A stretch of DNA of 64,000 nt from Bacillota bacterium. GTDB taxonomy: Bacteria; Bacillota; Clostridia; Christensenellales; Aristaeellaceae. The notes under the pieces are model-generated. The model ran no database searches. It was not told where the DNA came from and saw only the letters and a list, made by a program, of their open reading frames with translations. A program made the translations under genes and the position numbers. Location: assembly GCA_023459275.1 (NCBI GenBank), contig JAEWVC010000070.1:19370-83369 (forward strand), in the 5' to 3' direction. Of this stretch, positions 15,942 to 25,090 are shown one piece after another (position 1 is the first letter of the stretch; every line of letters starts with the position of its first letter).

Positions 15942-16430
15942 ATGCAAAAACGCAGACGCATTGCGTTATTCTATAAAGCAAGGTGGGCTTTCATCACGGG
16001 GCTTGTGCTCCTTTCAGCGGTAGCGGTGGCGGTTCTTGGGATAGGCGCTCCGGAGGACAGAGCATCGACCGCCGCCCAGAAAAAAACGGCGGCGCCCCTG
16101 GGGCTTTCGACGCCCAGTACCGCGGCGGGGACGGATATGGGCATGGTGCTGCTGGACATCCAGACCCAGCAGGCCGCGGTGGCGTATCATGTGCCCGGGC
16201 GGGGCGTATATGTTTTGACCGTGGATGAGGACAGCCCGGCGGACCGGGCCAACGTACGGACAGGGGACTGTATCCTGAAGGTGAACGGACAGGAAATATC
16301 AAGCGCGGCGGAGGTGATGGAGGCCCTGGGAAAGCTTCCAAACGATGAATCGGCGGAACTGACGATCCTGCGCGGCCTGAACATCATCAGGCTTTCCATC
16401 GGCGCGGGCCTGGACATGGAACAAATGTAG
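15942..16430 (+). CDS. Membrane-anchored PDZ-domain protein
   Basis: 162 residues. A basic start (MQKRRRIALFYKARW) and one transmembrane helix (about 15-34) anchor the protein; a Thr/Ala/Pro-rich linker follows and the C-terminal 90 residues are a PDZ fold (GVYVLTVDEDSPADRANV, GDCILKVNGQEISSAAEVM). No protease domain is attached, so it may be a substrate-recognition or adaptor protein at the cell surface (inference). GGGGGA precedes the start. It lies 55 bases upstream of a two-component system that has its own promoter. Confidence 0.75.
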   Translation: MQKRRRIALFYKARWAFITGLVLLSAVAVAVLGIGAPEDRASTAAQKKTAAPLGLSTPSTAAGTDMGMVLLDIQTQQAAVAYHVPGRGVYVLTVDEDSPADRANVRTGDCILKVNGQEISSAAEVMEALGKLPNDESAELTILRGLNIIRLSIGAGLDMEQM

Positions 16431-16439
16431 CCCGTCCGC

Positions 16440-16468
16440 TTGTGGGACCGGGTGCTTTTTTGTATACT
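16440..16468 (+). promoter_or_regulatory. Promoter of the two-component operon
   Basis: TTGTGG (16440-16445), a 17-base spacer and TATACT (16463-16468) lie 17 bases before the response regulator start. Confidence 0.65.
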
Positions 16469-16485
16469 GGGGGAGGGGTGGAACC

Positions 16486-17157
16486 ATGAGGATACTGGTG
16501 GTGGACGACGAGGCCCGGATCCGCGAACTGATCAGGAAATACGCGGTGTTTGAGGGGTTTGACGTGCACGAAGCGGAAAACGGCATGCAAGCGGTGGAAA
16601 TCGCCCGCAGGCAAGCCTTCGATTTGATCATCATGGATGTGATGATGCCTGAGCTGGACGGTTTTTCCGCCTGCCGGGAGATCCGCAAGGAGAGCCAGGT
16701 GCCGGTGATCATGCTTTCGGCACGGGGGGAGGAATACGACAGGATCCACGGCTTTGAACTGGGCGTGGATGATTATGTGGTCAAGCCTTTCTCGCCCAAG
16801 GAGCTGATGATGCGCGTGGCCGCCGTGGCAAAAAGGGCCGGCAGGGACCCTGCCGAAAAGCGGGAAGTGGTGCAGGTAAGCGGCCTGACCGTGGATTTCA
16901 CCGCCAGGATGGTGGCGGTGGACGGAGAGAATGCAGAACTCTCGCCCAAGGAATACGATCTGCTGTTTTACATGGTACGCAACCGGGGCATTGCCCTAAG
17001 CCGGGAAAAGCTGATCACCCAGGTGTGGGGGTATGACTTTTTCGGCGACGACCGCACCCTGGACACCCATATCAAGCTTTTGCGCAAGCAGCTTGGGCCC
17101 TACGCCAACTATATCGTGACGCTGCGAGGGGTGGGATACCGGTTTGAAAACGCGTAA
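16486..17157 (+). CDS. OmpR/PhoB-family response regulator
   Basis: 223 residues. The receiver domain has the acidic pair (VVDDEARIRE), phospho-acceptor Asp51 (LIIMDVMMPELDG), MLSARGEEYDR and the conserved Lys in DYVVKPFSPKEL. The C-terminal winged helix contains LSPKEYDLLFYMVRN and DRTLDTHIKLLRKQL, the OmpR DNA-binding pattern, ending GVGYRFE. It pairs with the histidine kinase whose start overlaps or directly follows its stop. Targets and signal are unknown; the neighbouring PDZ protein and MATE exporter are candidates only by position. Confidence 0.95.
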   Translation: MRILVVDDEARIRELIRKYAVFEGFDVHEAENGMQAVEIARRQAFDLIIMDVMMPELDGFSACREIRKESQVPVIMLSARGEEYDRIHGFELGVDDYVVKPFSPKELMMRVAAVAKRAGRDPAEKREVVQVSGLTVDFTARMVAVDGENAELSPKEYDLLFYMVRNRGIALSREKLITQVWGYDFFGDDRTLDTHIKLLRKQLGPYANYIVTLRGVGYRFENA

Positions 17158-18667
17158 GGCCGCCCCGGGCCATGATTCCATGTTTGACCGCCTGCGAGTC
17201 CGTATCGCCGGGCTGAGCATACGGGTGAGGATCTTCATTTATTTACTCGTTTTTGTGGGCATTCTGCTGGCCCTTTTGTGGCTTTTCCAAATCGTGCTGC
17301 TGGACGATTTCTACCGCATGCTCAAGACGGCTTCCCTGAAGCGTTCCGCAGACATGATCGCCCAGAATATCGACAATACCGAGCTTCAGACATTGGTGGA
17401 CCGCATTTCCCAGGAGAACGATATCAGCATCCTTATCAAGGACGGAGAGATGGAGACGCTTTACTCCGCGGATATGACCGCGGGGTCGATCATCCATAGG
17501 ATGAATGATTTCGCTCTGGCCCGCTACTGGGAAAAAGCGCGGGAAGCGGACAATACCTGGCTGGAGCTGTTTGACCTGGGCGCCTTCCGGGACATGCGCT
17601 ATAACGCCAAATCCTTTGTGGGCCCCGTTCCGCCCCCGGACAACAGCCGGGCGGAAAGCATGCTTTACCTTCGCTTGGCCGTTCAGCAGGACGGGGAAAC
17701 GCTGGGCATCTATCTGAACTCCCAGATCACGCCCCTGGGCGCCACGGTGGGCACGCTGCGCAGCCAGATGGCGGTGATTACCGCCTGCCTGCTTCTGCTG
17801 TCGCTTTTGCTGTCGCTGCTGATTTCCAAGCGCATTACCAGGCCCATCATCGAAACCAACCAGGCGGCCAAGGCGCTGTCGGGAGGCCGGTTTGACCCGC
17901 CCTCCCGCAAGGCGGGCTACCGGGAAATCGACGAACTGAACAAGACGCTGAAAAAAGCGGCCGTGGAACTGAGCAAGGTGGATCAGCTGCAAAAAGAACT
18001 CATCGCCAATATTTCCCACGACCTGCGCACACCACTGACCATGATAGGCGGCTATGCCGAGGTCATGCGGGATATCCCCGGCGAAAATACACCGGAAAAC
18101 ATGCAGGTGGTTATTGACGAAACCAAGCGCCTGTCCACTTTGGTCAGCGCCGTGCTGGACTATTCGCAGCTGAAGGCCGGCGCCCAGGAACCGGTGATGG
18201 AATCCTATAACTTTACCCAAAGCGTGCGGGAGGTGCTTGAACGCTACGCCAAGCTTACCGGGCAGGATGGGTATGAAATCACCTTTGAGGCCGGTGAAGA
18301 AGTGCTGGTGCTGGCGGATGAAACAAAGCTCACCCAGGTGATCTACAATCTGATCAACAACGCCATCCTGTACACAGGGGAGGACAAGAAAGTACTGGTC
18401 CGGCAGACGGTTGAGAACGGCATGGCTGTTTTGTCCGTGATCGACACGGGCCGCGGCATTCCCAAGGAGGAGCTTAACCAGATCTGGACCCGGTATTACC
18501 GCGCTTCCCACCACAAGCGGGCGGCCATCGGCACCGGGCTTGGACTGTCCATTGTCCAATCCATCCTGGAAATGCATCACTTGCCCTACGGCGTGGAAAG
18601 TGAGCTTGACAAGGGCAGCCGTTTCTGGTTCTCCGTGCCTGTTACAGAGATCAGCCCTCCAAAGTGA
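17144..18667 (+). CDS. Sensor histidine kinase
   Basis: Up to 507 residues. Two transmembrane helices (about 25-50 and 208-228) flank a 155-residue extracytoplasmic sensor. A HAMP segment (ITRPIIETNQAAKALSGG) leads to the HisKA box ISHDLRTPLTMIGGY with the phospho-acceptor His near residue 291, then N box VIYNLINNAILYT, G1 VIDTGRGIPKEE and G2 GTGLGLSIV. The listed start is a TTG overlapping the response regulator by 14 bases; an ATG at 17180 is an alternative with no better ribosome binding site. Its 3' end overlaps the convergent MATE gene by 17 bases. Confidence 0.93.
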   Translation: MKTRKAAPGHDSMFDRLRVRIAGLSIRVRIFIYLLVFVGILLALLWLFQIVLLDDFYRMLKTASLKRSADMIAQNIDNTELQTLVDRISQENDISILIKDGEMETLYSADMTAGSIIHRMNDFALARYWEKAREADNTWLELFDLGAFRDMRYNAKSFVGPVPPPDNSRAESMLYLRLAVQQDGETLGIYLNSQITPLGATVGTLRSQMAVITACLLLLSLLLSLLISKRITRPIIETNQAAKALSGGRFDPPSRKAGYREIDELNKTLKKAAVELSKVDQLQKELIANISHDLRTPLTMIGGYAEVMRDIPGENTPENMQVVIDETKRLSTLVSAVLDYSQLKAGAQEPVMESYNFTQSVREVLERYAKLTGQDGYEITFEAGEEVLVLADETKLTQVIYNLINNAILYTGEDKKVLVRQTVENGMAVLSVIDTGRGIPKEELNQIWTRYYRASHHKRAAIGTGLGLSIVQSILEMHHLPYGVESELDKGSRFWFSVPVTEISPPK

Positions 18668-20033
18668 TATTGCGCAGCCACCCTCCTTTTTTGAGGATCA
18701 TCAGCGCCGGTGCGATTTTGAGGTTCATGGCAAGCTGCACCAGAAGGACCGCCGTTATCAGCGTGACCCTTCCCGCGCCGAAAAGCCCCAGGACAAGGCT
18801 CAAGGGCACAGGCAGCGCCCACATATATCCGCTGTCCAGCCGGGCGGCGTTTTTTGTGTCCCCGCCGGCGCGCAGGCAGAAAAAACAGAAGGCGTACACG
18901 CAACTGACAGGAAAAAACAGGCTGTACAGCATGGTAAGCCTAGTGGCAAGGGGGCGCAGCGCGGCCTTAACGGTGATGATGTAGGGCATGAGGAACGAGG
19001 AGAGGAAACCCACCGCGCAGCAGGTGAGCGCAATGAGGCAGACAAGGGAAAAAAGCTGCTTGCACTTTTGCTTCGCAGCCTCCAGGTTGCCTGCCCCGAG
19101 TTCCGTGCCAATGAGCACTGACACTGCGGAGGATACGCCTGTGGAGAGCACGAAGCCCACCATGAAGGCCTGGTCTGCCACCGCGATGGCCGGGAGGGAA
19201 GCTTCCTCCAGCCTGGCGTAAGCCCAGAAGAATACGTTCAGGCCTGTGCTCCACAGGAGCTCGTTGGCCGTCAAAGGCACCATGCGGCGGAAAAAACTTT
19301 TCAAAACGCCCCTGCGTATGGCAAAGACCGCGTTCAGCTTCAGGGAGAAGAAGGCCCTGCGGCGGTGAAGCACCGCAAGGTAGATGGCCATTTCAGCCGT
19401 CCTGGAAAGCAGCGTTCCCAAAGCCGCGCCTTCCACCCCCATGGCGGGAAATCCCAGCTTGCCAAAGATCAGCACATAGTTGAACAGGGCGTTCATGCCC
19501 AGGGAAGAAATGCTGATGGCCATGGGTGTCTTGTTACGGCCCAGCGCCCGCATGGAGAAGATGCAGGTGGCGGACACGGCGGCGGGAAGGTAGCTGAAGC
19601 TGACGATCCTCAAATAGGAGGCGCCCACGGAAACGGTCCCGGCATCCTTTACATAAATCTCCATCAGCCATTCGGGGAAAAAGCGCAGCACAGCGAAATA
19701 GGCAAGGGAGAAGGCAAAGCCCAGGCATAGCTCCAGGGAAAAGATGCTCTGGCACTGGCTATGGTCCTTCGCGCCGTAATATTGGCTGAGCATCAGCCCG
19801 CCCGCGCCGGTGACGCCAAAAAAGCAGCCGTTGTAGATCATGGCCGTCTTGTTGGCCACCGTGACCGCGGCCATCACGTTTTCATGAAGGGCGCTGACCA
19901 TGGCGGTATCCACCACGTTGAACAGCGTGTTGATCAGCTGCTGGATGACCACCGGGATCATCACGGCAAGGGCGCCCGTATAAAAGCCGCGGGGCCCGAG
20001 GAATGTTTTCAGGTATGCCCTGGAGATACGCAT
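18651..20033 (-). CDS. MATE-family multidrug/Na+ antiporter-like exporter
   Basis: 460 residues with about twelve transmembrane helices in two homologous halves. Family text includes VIQQLINTLFNVVDTAMV near the start, GCFFGVTGAGGLMLSQYYGA and, in the second half, DQAFMVGFVLSTGVSSAVSVLIGTE-type sequence (residues about 285-310). The start at 20033 has AAGGAG 7 bases upstream; the longer upstream frame is rejected. MATE proteins expel cationic drugs or metabolites using Na+ or H+. The last 17 bases overlap the kinase gene on the other strand, with no terminator visible for either. Confidence 0.92.
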   Translation of the reverse strand: MRISRAYLKTFLGPRGFYTGALAVMIPVVIQQLINTLFNVVDTAMVSALHENVMAAVTVANKTAMIYNGCFFGVTGAGGLMLSQYYGAKDHSQCQSIFSLELCLGFAFSLAYFAVLRFFPEWLMEIYVKDAGTVSVGASYLRIVSFSYLPAAVSATCIFSMRALGRNKTPMAISISSLGMNALFNYVLIFGKLGFPAMGVEGAALGTLLSRTAEMAIYLAVLHRRRAFFSLKLNAVFAIRRGVLKSFFRRMVPLTANELLWSTGLNVFFWAYARLEEASLPAIAVADQAFMVGFVLSTGVSSAVSVLIGTELGAGNLEAAKQKCKQLFSLVCLIALTCCAVGFLSSFLMPYIITVKAALRPLATRLTMLYSLFFPVSCVYAFCFFCLRAGGDTKNAARLDSGYMWALPVPLSLVLGLFGAGRVTLITAVLLVQLAMNLKIAPALMILKKGGWLRNITLEG

Positions 20034-20163
20034 GGGATGCTCCTTTACCGCCGTTGTGAGGCACAATGCAGGTATCTTATCAGGAAACGGGAGCAAAAGC
20101 AACCAAAACCCGGCCTTTGCGGCCCCGTTTTGCGTATGCGCACATTTTGATGCCTTTTTCCCC

Positions 20164-20192
20164 TTGAAACAGGCCGGGAAATAGGGGATAAT
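20164..20192 (+). promoter_or_regulatory. Promoter of dnaX
   Basis: TTGAAA (20164-20169), a 17-base spacer and GATAAT (20187-20192) lie 29 bases upstream of the dnaX start. Confidence 0.7.
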
Positions 20193-20221
20193 AAAGAAAA
20201 GGCATGATATGGGAGGCTTGC

Positions 20222-21868
20222 ATGGCATACCAGGCTTTGTACAGACAGTGGCGTCCCGCCACGTTTTCCATGATGGTGGGCCAGGAGGCCGTGGTGAAAA
20301 CCCTCAGAAGCCAGGTGGCATCAGGCCGCGTTGCCCACGCCTACCTGTTTTGCGGCAGCCGCGGGACGGGTAAGACCAGCGCTGCCAAGATCATGGCCAG
20401 GGCGGTGAACTGCCTTCATCCTAAGGATGGCGACCCCTGCGGCGTATGCGAGGTATGCAGGAGCCTGCTTGATGAAACCAGCCTGGACGTGATCGAGATC
20501 GACGCCGCCAGCAACAACGGTGTGGACGAGATCCGCGACCTGCGGGAAAAGGTGAAGTATCCCCCCCAGACAGGGAGGTACAAGGTCTATATCATCGACG
20601 AAGTACACATGCTCACCGGCGCGGCCTTCAACGCGCTTTTGAAAACGCTGGAGGAGCCGCCCCAGCATGTGGTGTTCATCCTGGCCACCACCGAGCCCCA
20701 AAAGCTGCCGGCCACTGTGCTTTCCCGCTGCCAGCGGTTTGACTTCGGGCGCATTCCGGCGCAACTTATCGCCGGCCGGCTGAAGGAGGCTGTCCTAAAA
20801 GCCGGGGCGGAGGCGGACCCGGAGGCTTTGTCCCTTATCGCCCGGGCCGCGGAGGGCGGGCTGCGGGACGCTTTGAGCATCCTGGACATGTGCTTGGGGG
20901 ATGGGGAAAGGGTGACAGAGGCGCTGGTGCGCAGCGTGCTGGGCACGGCGGACAAGCCCTTTCTGTTTGCCTTCACCGATACGCTGGTCAAGGGCGATGT
21001 GCGGCAGGCCATGCGCCTTACGGATGAACTGATGCGCGGCGGCCGGGAGCCGCAGGTGTTTGCAAGGGACATGGCCTACCACCTGCGGGCGCTGCTGCTG
21101 GCGGCCGCCTGCGGCCAGGAGGTGGAAGGCCTGCTGGAAACGACGCGGGAGGATGCGGACAGGTATATACGGCAGGCGGAGGCATGCGCCCAGACCAAGC
21201 TTCTTCGCTTGCTGGACATTTTTATGAAGGTGGAAACGGACATCAAATGGGCCTCCTCGCCCCGGGTGGCGCTGGAGGCGGCGGTTTTGAAGGCATGCCT
21301 CCCGTTGGAGGACAGCCGGGAGGAAAGCCTGCTGGAGCGGGTGGAGGAATTGGAGCGGAAGCTTCAAACCGTTACGGAATTGGAAAAGAAGCTGGCCAGC
21401 GGCGCGTTTGCCGTACCCGTACCCGCGCCGCAGACGGAAGCGTTACAGGCCGCGCCTGTATCAAGGCCGAAAACATCCAAAGCGGAAAAAATCCCGGAGC
21501 CGGAAGCCAAGGCGGTGCCCGGCGGTCTGCCTCCCCAAAAAGTGTGGGACCAGACGCTGCAAACCCTGAAGAAAACGGATATCAGCCTGTTCAGCCAGCT
21601 TTCGGGCTGCGCCTTCGGCGGCGCGGAAGGGGATCTGTACAGGGCCGTGGTGCCCCAAAGCAACCCCTTCGCCCTCCAGTTTTTAAGCAAGGACGCCCGC
21701 AGGGCGGCCGTGGCTGAAGCCCTGTCCCAGGTGGCCGGAAAGACCCTGCGGTTTGAAGCGGCGGCCGCGTCCCAGCAAGACGCGGCGAAGGAGCACCATC
21801 AAAGCGACTTGGTGAAGGGGCTGATCGCGGACTTCGGCAGGGACAAGGTGCAGATTGAGGAGGAATAG
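20222..21868 (+). CDS. dnaX: DNA polymerase III subunits gamma and tau
   Basis: 548 residues. The clamp-loader ATPase begins MAYQALYRQWRPATF, has Walker A GSRGTGKTS (about residues 44-52), a four-cysteine zinc module (NCLHPKDGDPCGVCEVC), IDAASNNGVDEIR, Walker B DEVHMLT and the SRC motif LSRCQRF. Residues beyond about 380 form a charged Ala/Pro/Glu-rich linker and a small tau-like domain. It loads the beta clamp and organises the replisome. The start at 20222 has GGGAGG 6 bases upstream. The usual ybaB-recR partners do not follow; a GNAT gene does. Confidence 0.97.
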   Translation: MAYQALYRQWRPATFSMMVGQEAVVKTLRSQVASGRVAHAYLFCGSRGTGKTSAAKIMARAVNCLHPKDGDPCGVCEVCRSLLDETSLDVIEIDAASNNGVDEIRDLREKVKYPPQTGRYKVYIIDEVHMLTGAAFNALLKTLEEPPQHVVFILATTEPQKLPATVLSRCQRFDFGRIPAQLIAGRLKEAVLKAGAEADPEALSLIARAAEGGLRDALSILDMCLGDGERVTEALVRSVLGTADKPFLFAFTDTLVKGDVRQAMRLTDELMRGGREPQVFARDMAYHLRALLLAAACGQEVEGLLETTREDADRYIRQAEACAQTKLLRLLDIFMKVETDIKWASSPRVALEAAVLKACLPLEDSREESLLERVEELERKLQTVTELEKKLASGAFAVPVPAPQTEALQAAPVSRPKTSKAEKIPEPEAKAVPGGLPPQKVWDQTLQTLKKTDISLFSQLSGCAFGGAEGDLYRAVVPQSNPFALQFLSKDARRAAVAEALSQVAGKTLRFEAAAASQQDAAKEHHQSDLVKGLIADFGRDKVQIEEE

Positions 21869-21869
21869 C

Positions 21870-22652
21870 GTGCTTCAGGCCGTGTTTCCCTTGAAACCGG
21901 AAGACAGGGCGTGCCTTGCGCCCTTGTTTCCAAAACCCAACGGCCTTGTCCGCGCCTGTCTTTCCGGGCAGATGGGCCAGGCGTTTGGCGACCACCCGCT
22001 CCGTCCCGGAGCGGCGCTTTTGTGTGTGGGGGATTTCGCATGCTTCGGCGGCGACCCAAAGCGGCACGCCGCGGGGCGGCTGGCGGGCAGGCTGGCCCGT
22101 GATCCCGGGAAAACGTGGATCGTCCCCGCGCTCGCGGGCTGGGAGGAGCACATGGCCTTCTGGCGGCCAAAGCGGATGGAGCGTAGCGTACGGTACGCCG
22201 TATCGCTGCCGGAAACGGGCTTTGACCTGAAAAGGCTTAAGGCGCTCACGCAGGCGCTTCCTACGGGTGTTTTATTGCTGCCTGTGGATGCGGCACTGTA
22301 CGGGAAAGCCCTGGCTGCGCCCTGGAGCCACGATTTTTGCTCCCAATTCGACAGCGCCGGAGACTACGAAAAACGCGGGCTGGGCGTGGCCGCGGTAAGA
22401 GCGGGGGAGATCGTGGCCGGCGCCTCCTCCTATGTGGTGTACAGCGGGGGCATCGAGATCCAGACGGACACCAGGGAGGATATGCGCCGCCGGGGCCTGG
22501 CCGCAGCGTGCTGCGCAATGCTGATCATCGCCTGCCTGGAAAAGGGGCTCATCCCTTCCTGGGACGCGGCGAACCCCGCTTCCCTTGCCCTGGCGCAAAA
22601 GCTTGGCTATACGCCCGGGGAAGCCTATCCCATTCTGGAGGTCACGTTTTGA
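21870..22652 (+). CDS. GNAT acetyltransferase of the ZmaR-like (GNAT_acetyltran) type
   Basis: About 260 residues with a GTG start at 21870, one base after the dnaX stop; AGGAGG lies inside the end of dnaX, 6 bases upstream, so translation is likely coupled. The C-terminal half has the GNAT pattern: GVAAVRAGEIVAGASSYVVY, EIQTDTREDMRRRGLAAACC (acetyl-CoA loop RRRGLA), WDAANPASLALAQKLGY. This resembles the family containing zwittermicin A acetyltransferase, whose substrates are mostly unknown. The N-terminal half is poorly conserved. Confidence 0.8.
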   Translation: MLQAVFPLKPEDRACLAPLFPKPNGLVRACLSGQMGQAFGDHPLRPGAALLCVGDFACFGGDPKRHAAGRLAGRLARDPGKTWIVPALAGWEEHMAFWRPKRMERSVRYAVSLPETGFDLKRLKALTQALPTGVLLLPVDAALYGKALAAPWSHDFCSQFDSAGDYEKRGLGVAAVRAGEIVAGASSYVVYSGGIEIQTDTREDMRRRGLAAACCAMLIIACLEKGLIPSWDAANPASLALAQKLGYTPGEAYPILEVTF

Positions 22653-22720
22653 TGGAAACGGGCGGCGTTCGGCGGGGAAGCCCTTTGCCGGCGCTATCTG
22701 TATACGGGGGAGGACATCCC

Positions 22721-23905
22721 ATGAGACTTTCCAAAAAAGAGGCGGCCCGGTTTCTGCTTGTAAAGCAGGGGCTTTTGGGGAAAGTGCGGTTCGCGGGGGC
22801 GGAAGGGGCGCTGCAATACATCCGGCAGGCGGGATGCATCCAGTACGACCCCATCGATGTGTGCGGCCGGAACGCGGATCTGGTGCTCCAATCCCGGGTG
22901 GCTGGCTACCGGGAGGCCATGCTGGACAGCCTGCTGTATCAGGAGCGGTCCCTGGTGGACTACTGGGACAAGAACATGTCCATTTTCCCCGTGGAGGACT
23001 GGCCCTGCTTTTCCAGGACCAGGGCGGCCTACGGACAGGACTGGGTGCGCAGCTTTGACACGGTCAAGCAGGAGGCTCCTTTGATTCTGGAACGGCTGAA
23101 AGCGCAGGGGCCGTCCTTTTCCGGCGATTTTGACAGCCGGCAGAAGGTGGACTGGTACTGGTCTGCGACCACCGCCTCCAGGGCGGTGCTGGAGGCGCTG
23201 TACTTCCGGGGGGAACTGTGCGTGCACCACAAGCGCGGCACGCAAAAGGCCTATGATTTTGCGGAAAACCTGCTGCCAAAGGAGATCCTGTCGGCGCCCG
23301 ATCCCCATCCTGACGACTTTGCGAACGGAGCCTGGCATCTGAAAAGGCGCATCGGCGGGGTAGGCATGCTATGGAACAGGGCGTCGGATGCCTTTCTGGG
23401 CCTTGGGCAGAAGAAGACAGCCCAGCGGGACGCGCTGTTTGGGCACCTTCTTGCGCGGGAGGAGGTTTTCTGCCTGGAGGTGGAGGGTATCCGTGAGCCC
23501 ATGTACATCCTTTCCTCCGACCGGGAGCTTCTGGAGGAAGCGGTATCCGGACGGGAATATGAACCCCGTACCCAGGTGCTGGCACCCCTGGACAATATGC
23601 TCTGGGACAGGCGGCTTATCGAGGCGCTGTTTGATTTTTCCTACCGCTGGGAGATCTATACGCCCAAGGAGCAGCGGCAATACGGCTATTACGTGCTGCC
23701 CATTCTGCAGGGAGATGGCTTTGCGGGCCGCATTGAGTTGAGCACCGACAGGAAGGCGGACACCCTTCAGGTGAAGGGCTACTGGCCGGAAAAAGGGAAA
23801 AAGCCCGACAAGCGGGCCTTGAAGAGGTGCTTGCGGGCGTTTGCGGAGTTCCAGGAGGTAAAGGGCGTAGACTGGCCAAAAGGAAAGCCTACCTCCCCTG
23901 CATGA
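22721..23905 (+). CDS. YcaQ/AlkX-like DNA glycosylase (winged-helix, crosslink repair family)
   Basis: 394 residues, the size of the HTH_42/YcaQ family. Family features are LSKKEAARFLLVKQGLLG at the start, the QxD active-site motif (IQYDPIDVCGRN, about residue 40), the domain-wide LVDYWDKNMSIFPVEDWP, and the C-terminal LAPLDNMLWDRRLIEALFDF and YYVLPILQGDGFAGRIEL. E. coli YcaQ unhooks DNA interstrand crosslinks. The start at 22721 has GGGAGG 8 bases upstream; an ATG at 22652 overlapping the GNAT stop is a possible longer start. The stop overlaps the convergent zinc-ribbon gene by 17 bases. Confidence 0.88.
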   Translation: MRLSKKEAARFLLVKQGLLGKVRFAGAEGALQYIRQAGCIQYDPIDVCGRNADLVLQSRVAGYREAMLDSLLYQERSLVDYWDKNMSIFPVEDWPCFSRTRAAYGQDWVRSFDTVKQEAPLILERLKAQGPSFSGDFDSRQKVDWYWSATTASRAVLEALYFRGELCVHHKRGTQKAYDFAENLLPKEILSAPDPHPDDFANGAWHLKRRIGGVGMLWNRASDAFLGLGQKKTAQRDALFGHLLAREEVFCLEVEGIREPMYILSSDRELLEEAVSGREYEPRTQVLAPLDNMLWDRRLIEALFDFSYRWEIYTPKEQRQYGYYVLPILQGDGFAGRIELSTDRKADTLQVKGYWPEKGKKPDKRALKRCLRAFAEFQEVKGVDWPKGKPTSPA

Positions 23906-24998
23906 ACAGCAGGTAGAGCACGGCGATGACCGCGGCGCCAAGCGCCACGGCTGTCAGTACGCGCCAGGGGCTGACGGGGGCCTCGCCCCCGGCTTTGCCG
24001 GTCTGGCCGTTGATGAGCACGTGGAAGATCTTGCTATTGTAGGCGAAGGAGGACAGCCACATGGGCAGCAGCGTCAGCTTGTAGCGCACGTCGCGGTATT
24101 CCGAATGCAGGGAGGATATCCGCGCCTCGTCCGCGTGACGCAGGATATCCTGCCGGGCCAGGTCGCGCATGGCGTCGTCGATCTTCTCCTGGGCGGTTTC
24201 CCAGCCCTCTTTAAGGGTCACGGATGGCTTTTCGCTTAAAAACCCGCTTAGGAATCCGGGCTTGAACAGGCAGAGCTGGTCAAGATCGAAGGGACGCACC
24301 CGGGACAGGAGCCCTTCGGGAAGGCGGCGGCTGCCCGCCACCAGCACATCGTCAAAACCGTTGTGCACGATGCCCCGGGCAGGGGACCAGCGGATGCGGC
24401 GCTCCTGGCGCATTTCGGTGACCTGCTTGCCATCCTTGGTAACCACCACGGGCACGGTGACATAATAGTAGTGTCCCGCCTCGCCCGTATACAGGGAAGT
24501 GGTGTCGGCATCGTACGTCCAGTGGGGCAGATAGACGCCGGAAATTTGGCCCAGGGTCGCCATGCGCTTGGCCTTGGCGGGCGCAAACCAGCGTTTGTTC
24601 AGCCACTTGCGGAAGGCGGAAACGGCTTCCTCCTGCGTGGCACGAAAAGGGACCACGCTTTCCGGCGCGATGCCGGCCTCCGACTGGTCGTCCAGCACAT
24701 GGGGGCTTCCGCAGAAGGCGCACAGCTCGGCGGTGGCGTTTTGCGGCAGCACCGTCTCCGCGCCGCAGCCCTGGCAGCGGATGACCCGGACGGCGGCGCC
24801 CCAGTCTTTTCTTTCCGGCGCGGGCGCTTCATCAAGGCCGTATTCCTTGGGCTTTTCCATCACCTTTTCGATTTCTGTTTCCCTGCCGCAGTACGGGCAT
24901 TTCAGATTCTGCGTTTCCGGGTCGAACACGGCGCGCCCGCCGCAGCCGGGACAAGAAAAGGTGGTGGCGGCTTCCTTTACGACTTGATCCTCCGGCAT
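23889..24998 (-). CDS. Zinc-ribbon protein with C-terminal transmembrane anchor, unknown function
   Basis: 369 residues. Two zinc ribbons occupy the N-terminus: CPGCGG...CPYCGR (residues 15-40) and CQGCGAE...CAFCGSP (74-98). A central region of about 230 residues (GVYLPHWTYDADTTSLYTG, YYYVTVPVVVTKDGK) ends in TLLPMWLSSFAYNSKIFHV, followed by a C-terminal transmembrane helix (VALGAAVIAVLYLLFM). Such TFIIB-like zinc-ribbon membrane proteins are widespread in Clostridia, without an assigned function that I know of. Start 24998 has GGGGGA upstream; a promoter is seen at 25038-25067. Confidence 0.8.
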   Translation of the reverse strand: MPEDQVVKEAATTFSCPGCGGRAVFDPETQNLKCPYCGRETEIEKVMEKPKEYGLDEAPAPERKDWGAAVRVIRCQGCGAETVLPQNATAELCAFCGSPHVLDDQSEAGIAPESVVPFRATQEEAVSAFRKWLNKRWFAPAKAKRMATLGQISGVYLPHWTYDADTTSLYTGEAGHYYYVTVPVVVTKDGKQVTEMRQERRIRWSPARGIVHNGFDDVLVAGSRRLPEGLLSRVRPFDLDQLCLFKPGFLSGFLSEKPSVTLKEGWETAQEKIDDAMRDLARQDILRHADEARISSLHSEYRDVRYKLTLLPMWLSSFAYNSKIFHVLINGQTGKAGGEAPVSPWRVLTAVALGAAVIAVLYLLFMQGR

Positions 24999-25037
24999 GG
25001 CGAATCCCCCTTTTCCTTATGTATGGCTTCTGACCGC

Positions 25038-25067
25038 AGTATATCACGGAACAAGCGCCCCTGTAAA
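25038..25067 (-). promoter_or_regulatory. Promoter of the zinc-ribbon membrane protein gene
   Basis: On the minus strand TTTACA (25062-25067), an 18-base spacer and TATACT (25038-25043) lie about 40 bases before the start. It is divergent from rsmA, in a gap of under 100 bases. Confidence 0.65.
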
Positions 25068-25090
25068 TGCGGGAGCGGAGGAGGACGGAA

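Noticed and set aside
15942..16430. PDZ protein as a truncated HtrA/DegP protease
   Set aside because: No trypsin-like catalytic segment or remnant precedes it; the N-terminus is a clean anchor plus linker, so it looks like a complete small protein.
20034..20200. Possible signal recognition particle RNA upstream of dnaX
   Set aside because: This position often holds ffs in related bacteria, but I could not find the conserved SRP RNA core (GGUCAGGNNNGGAA-like) on either strand.
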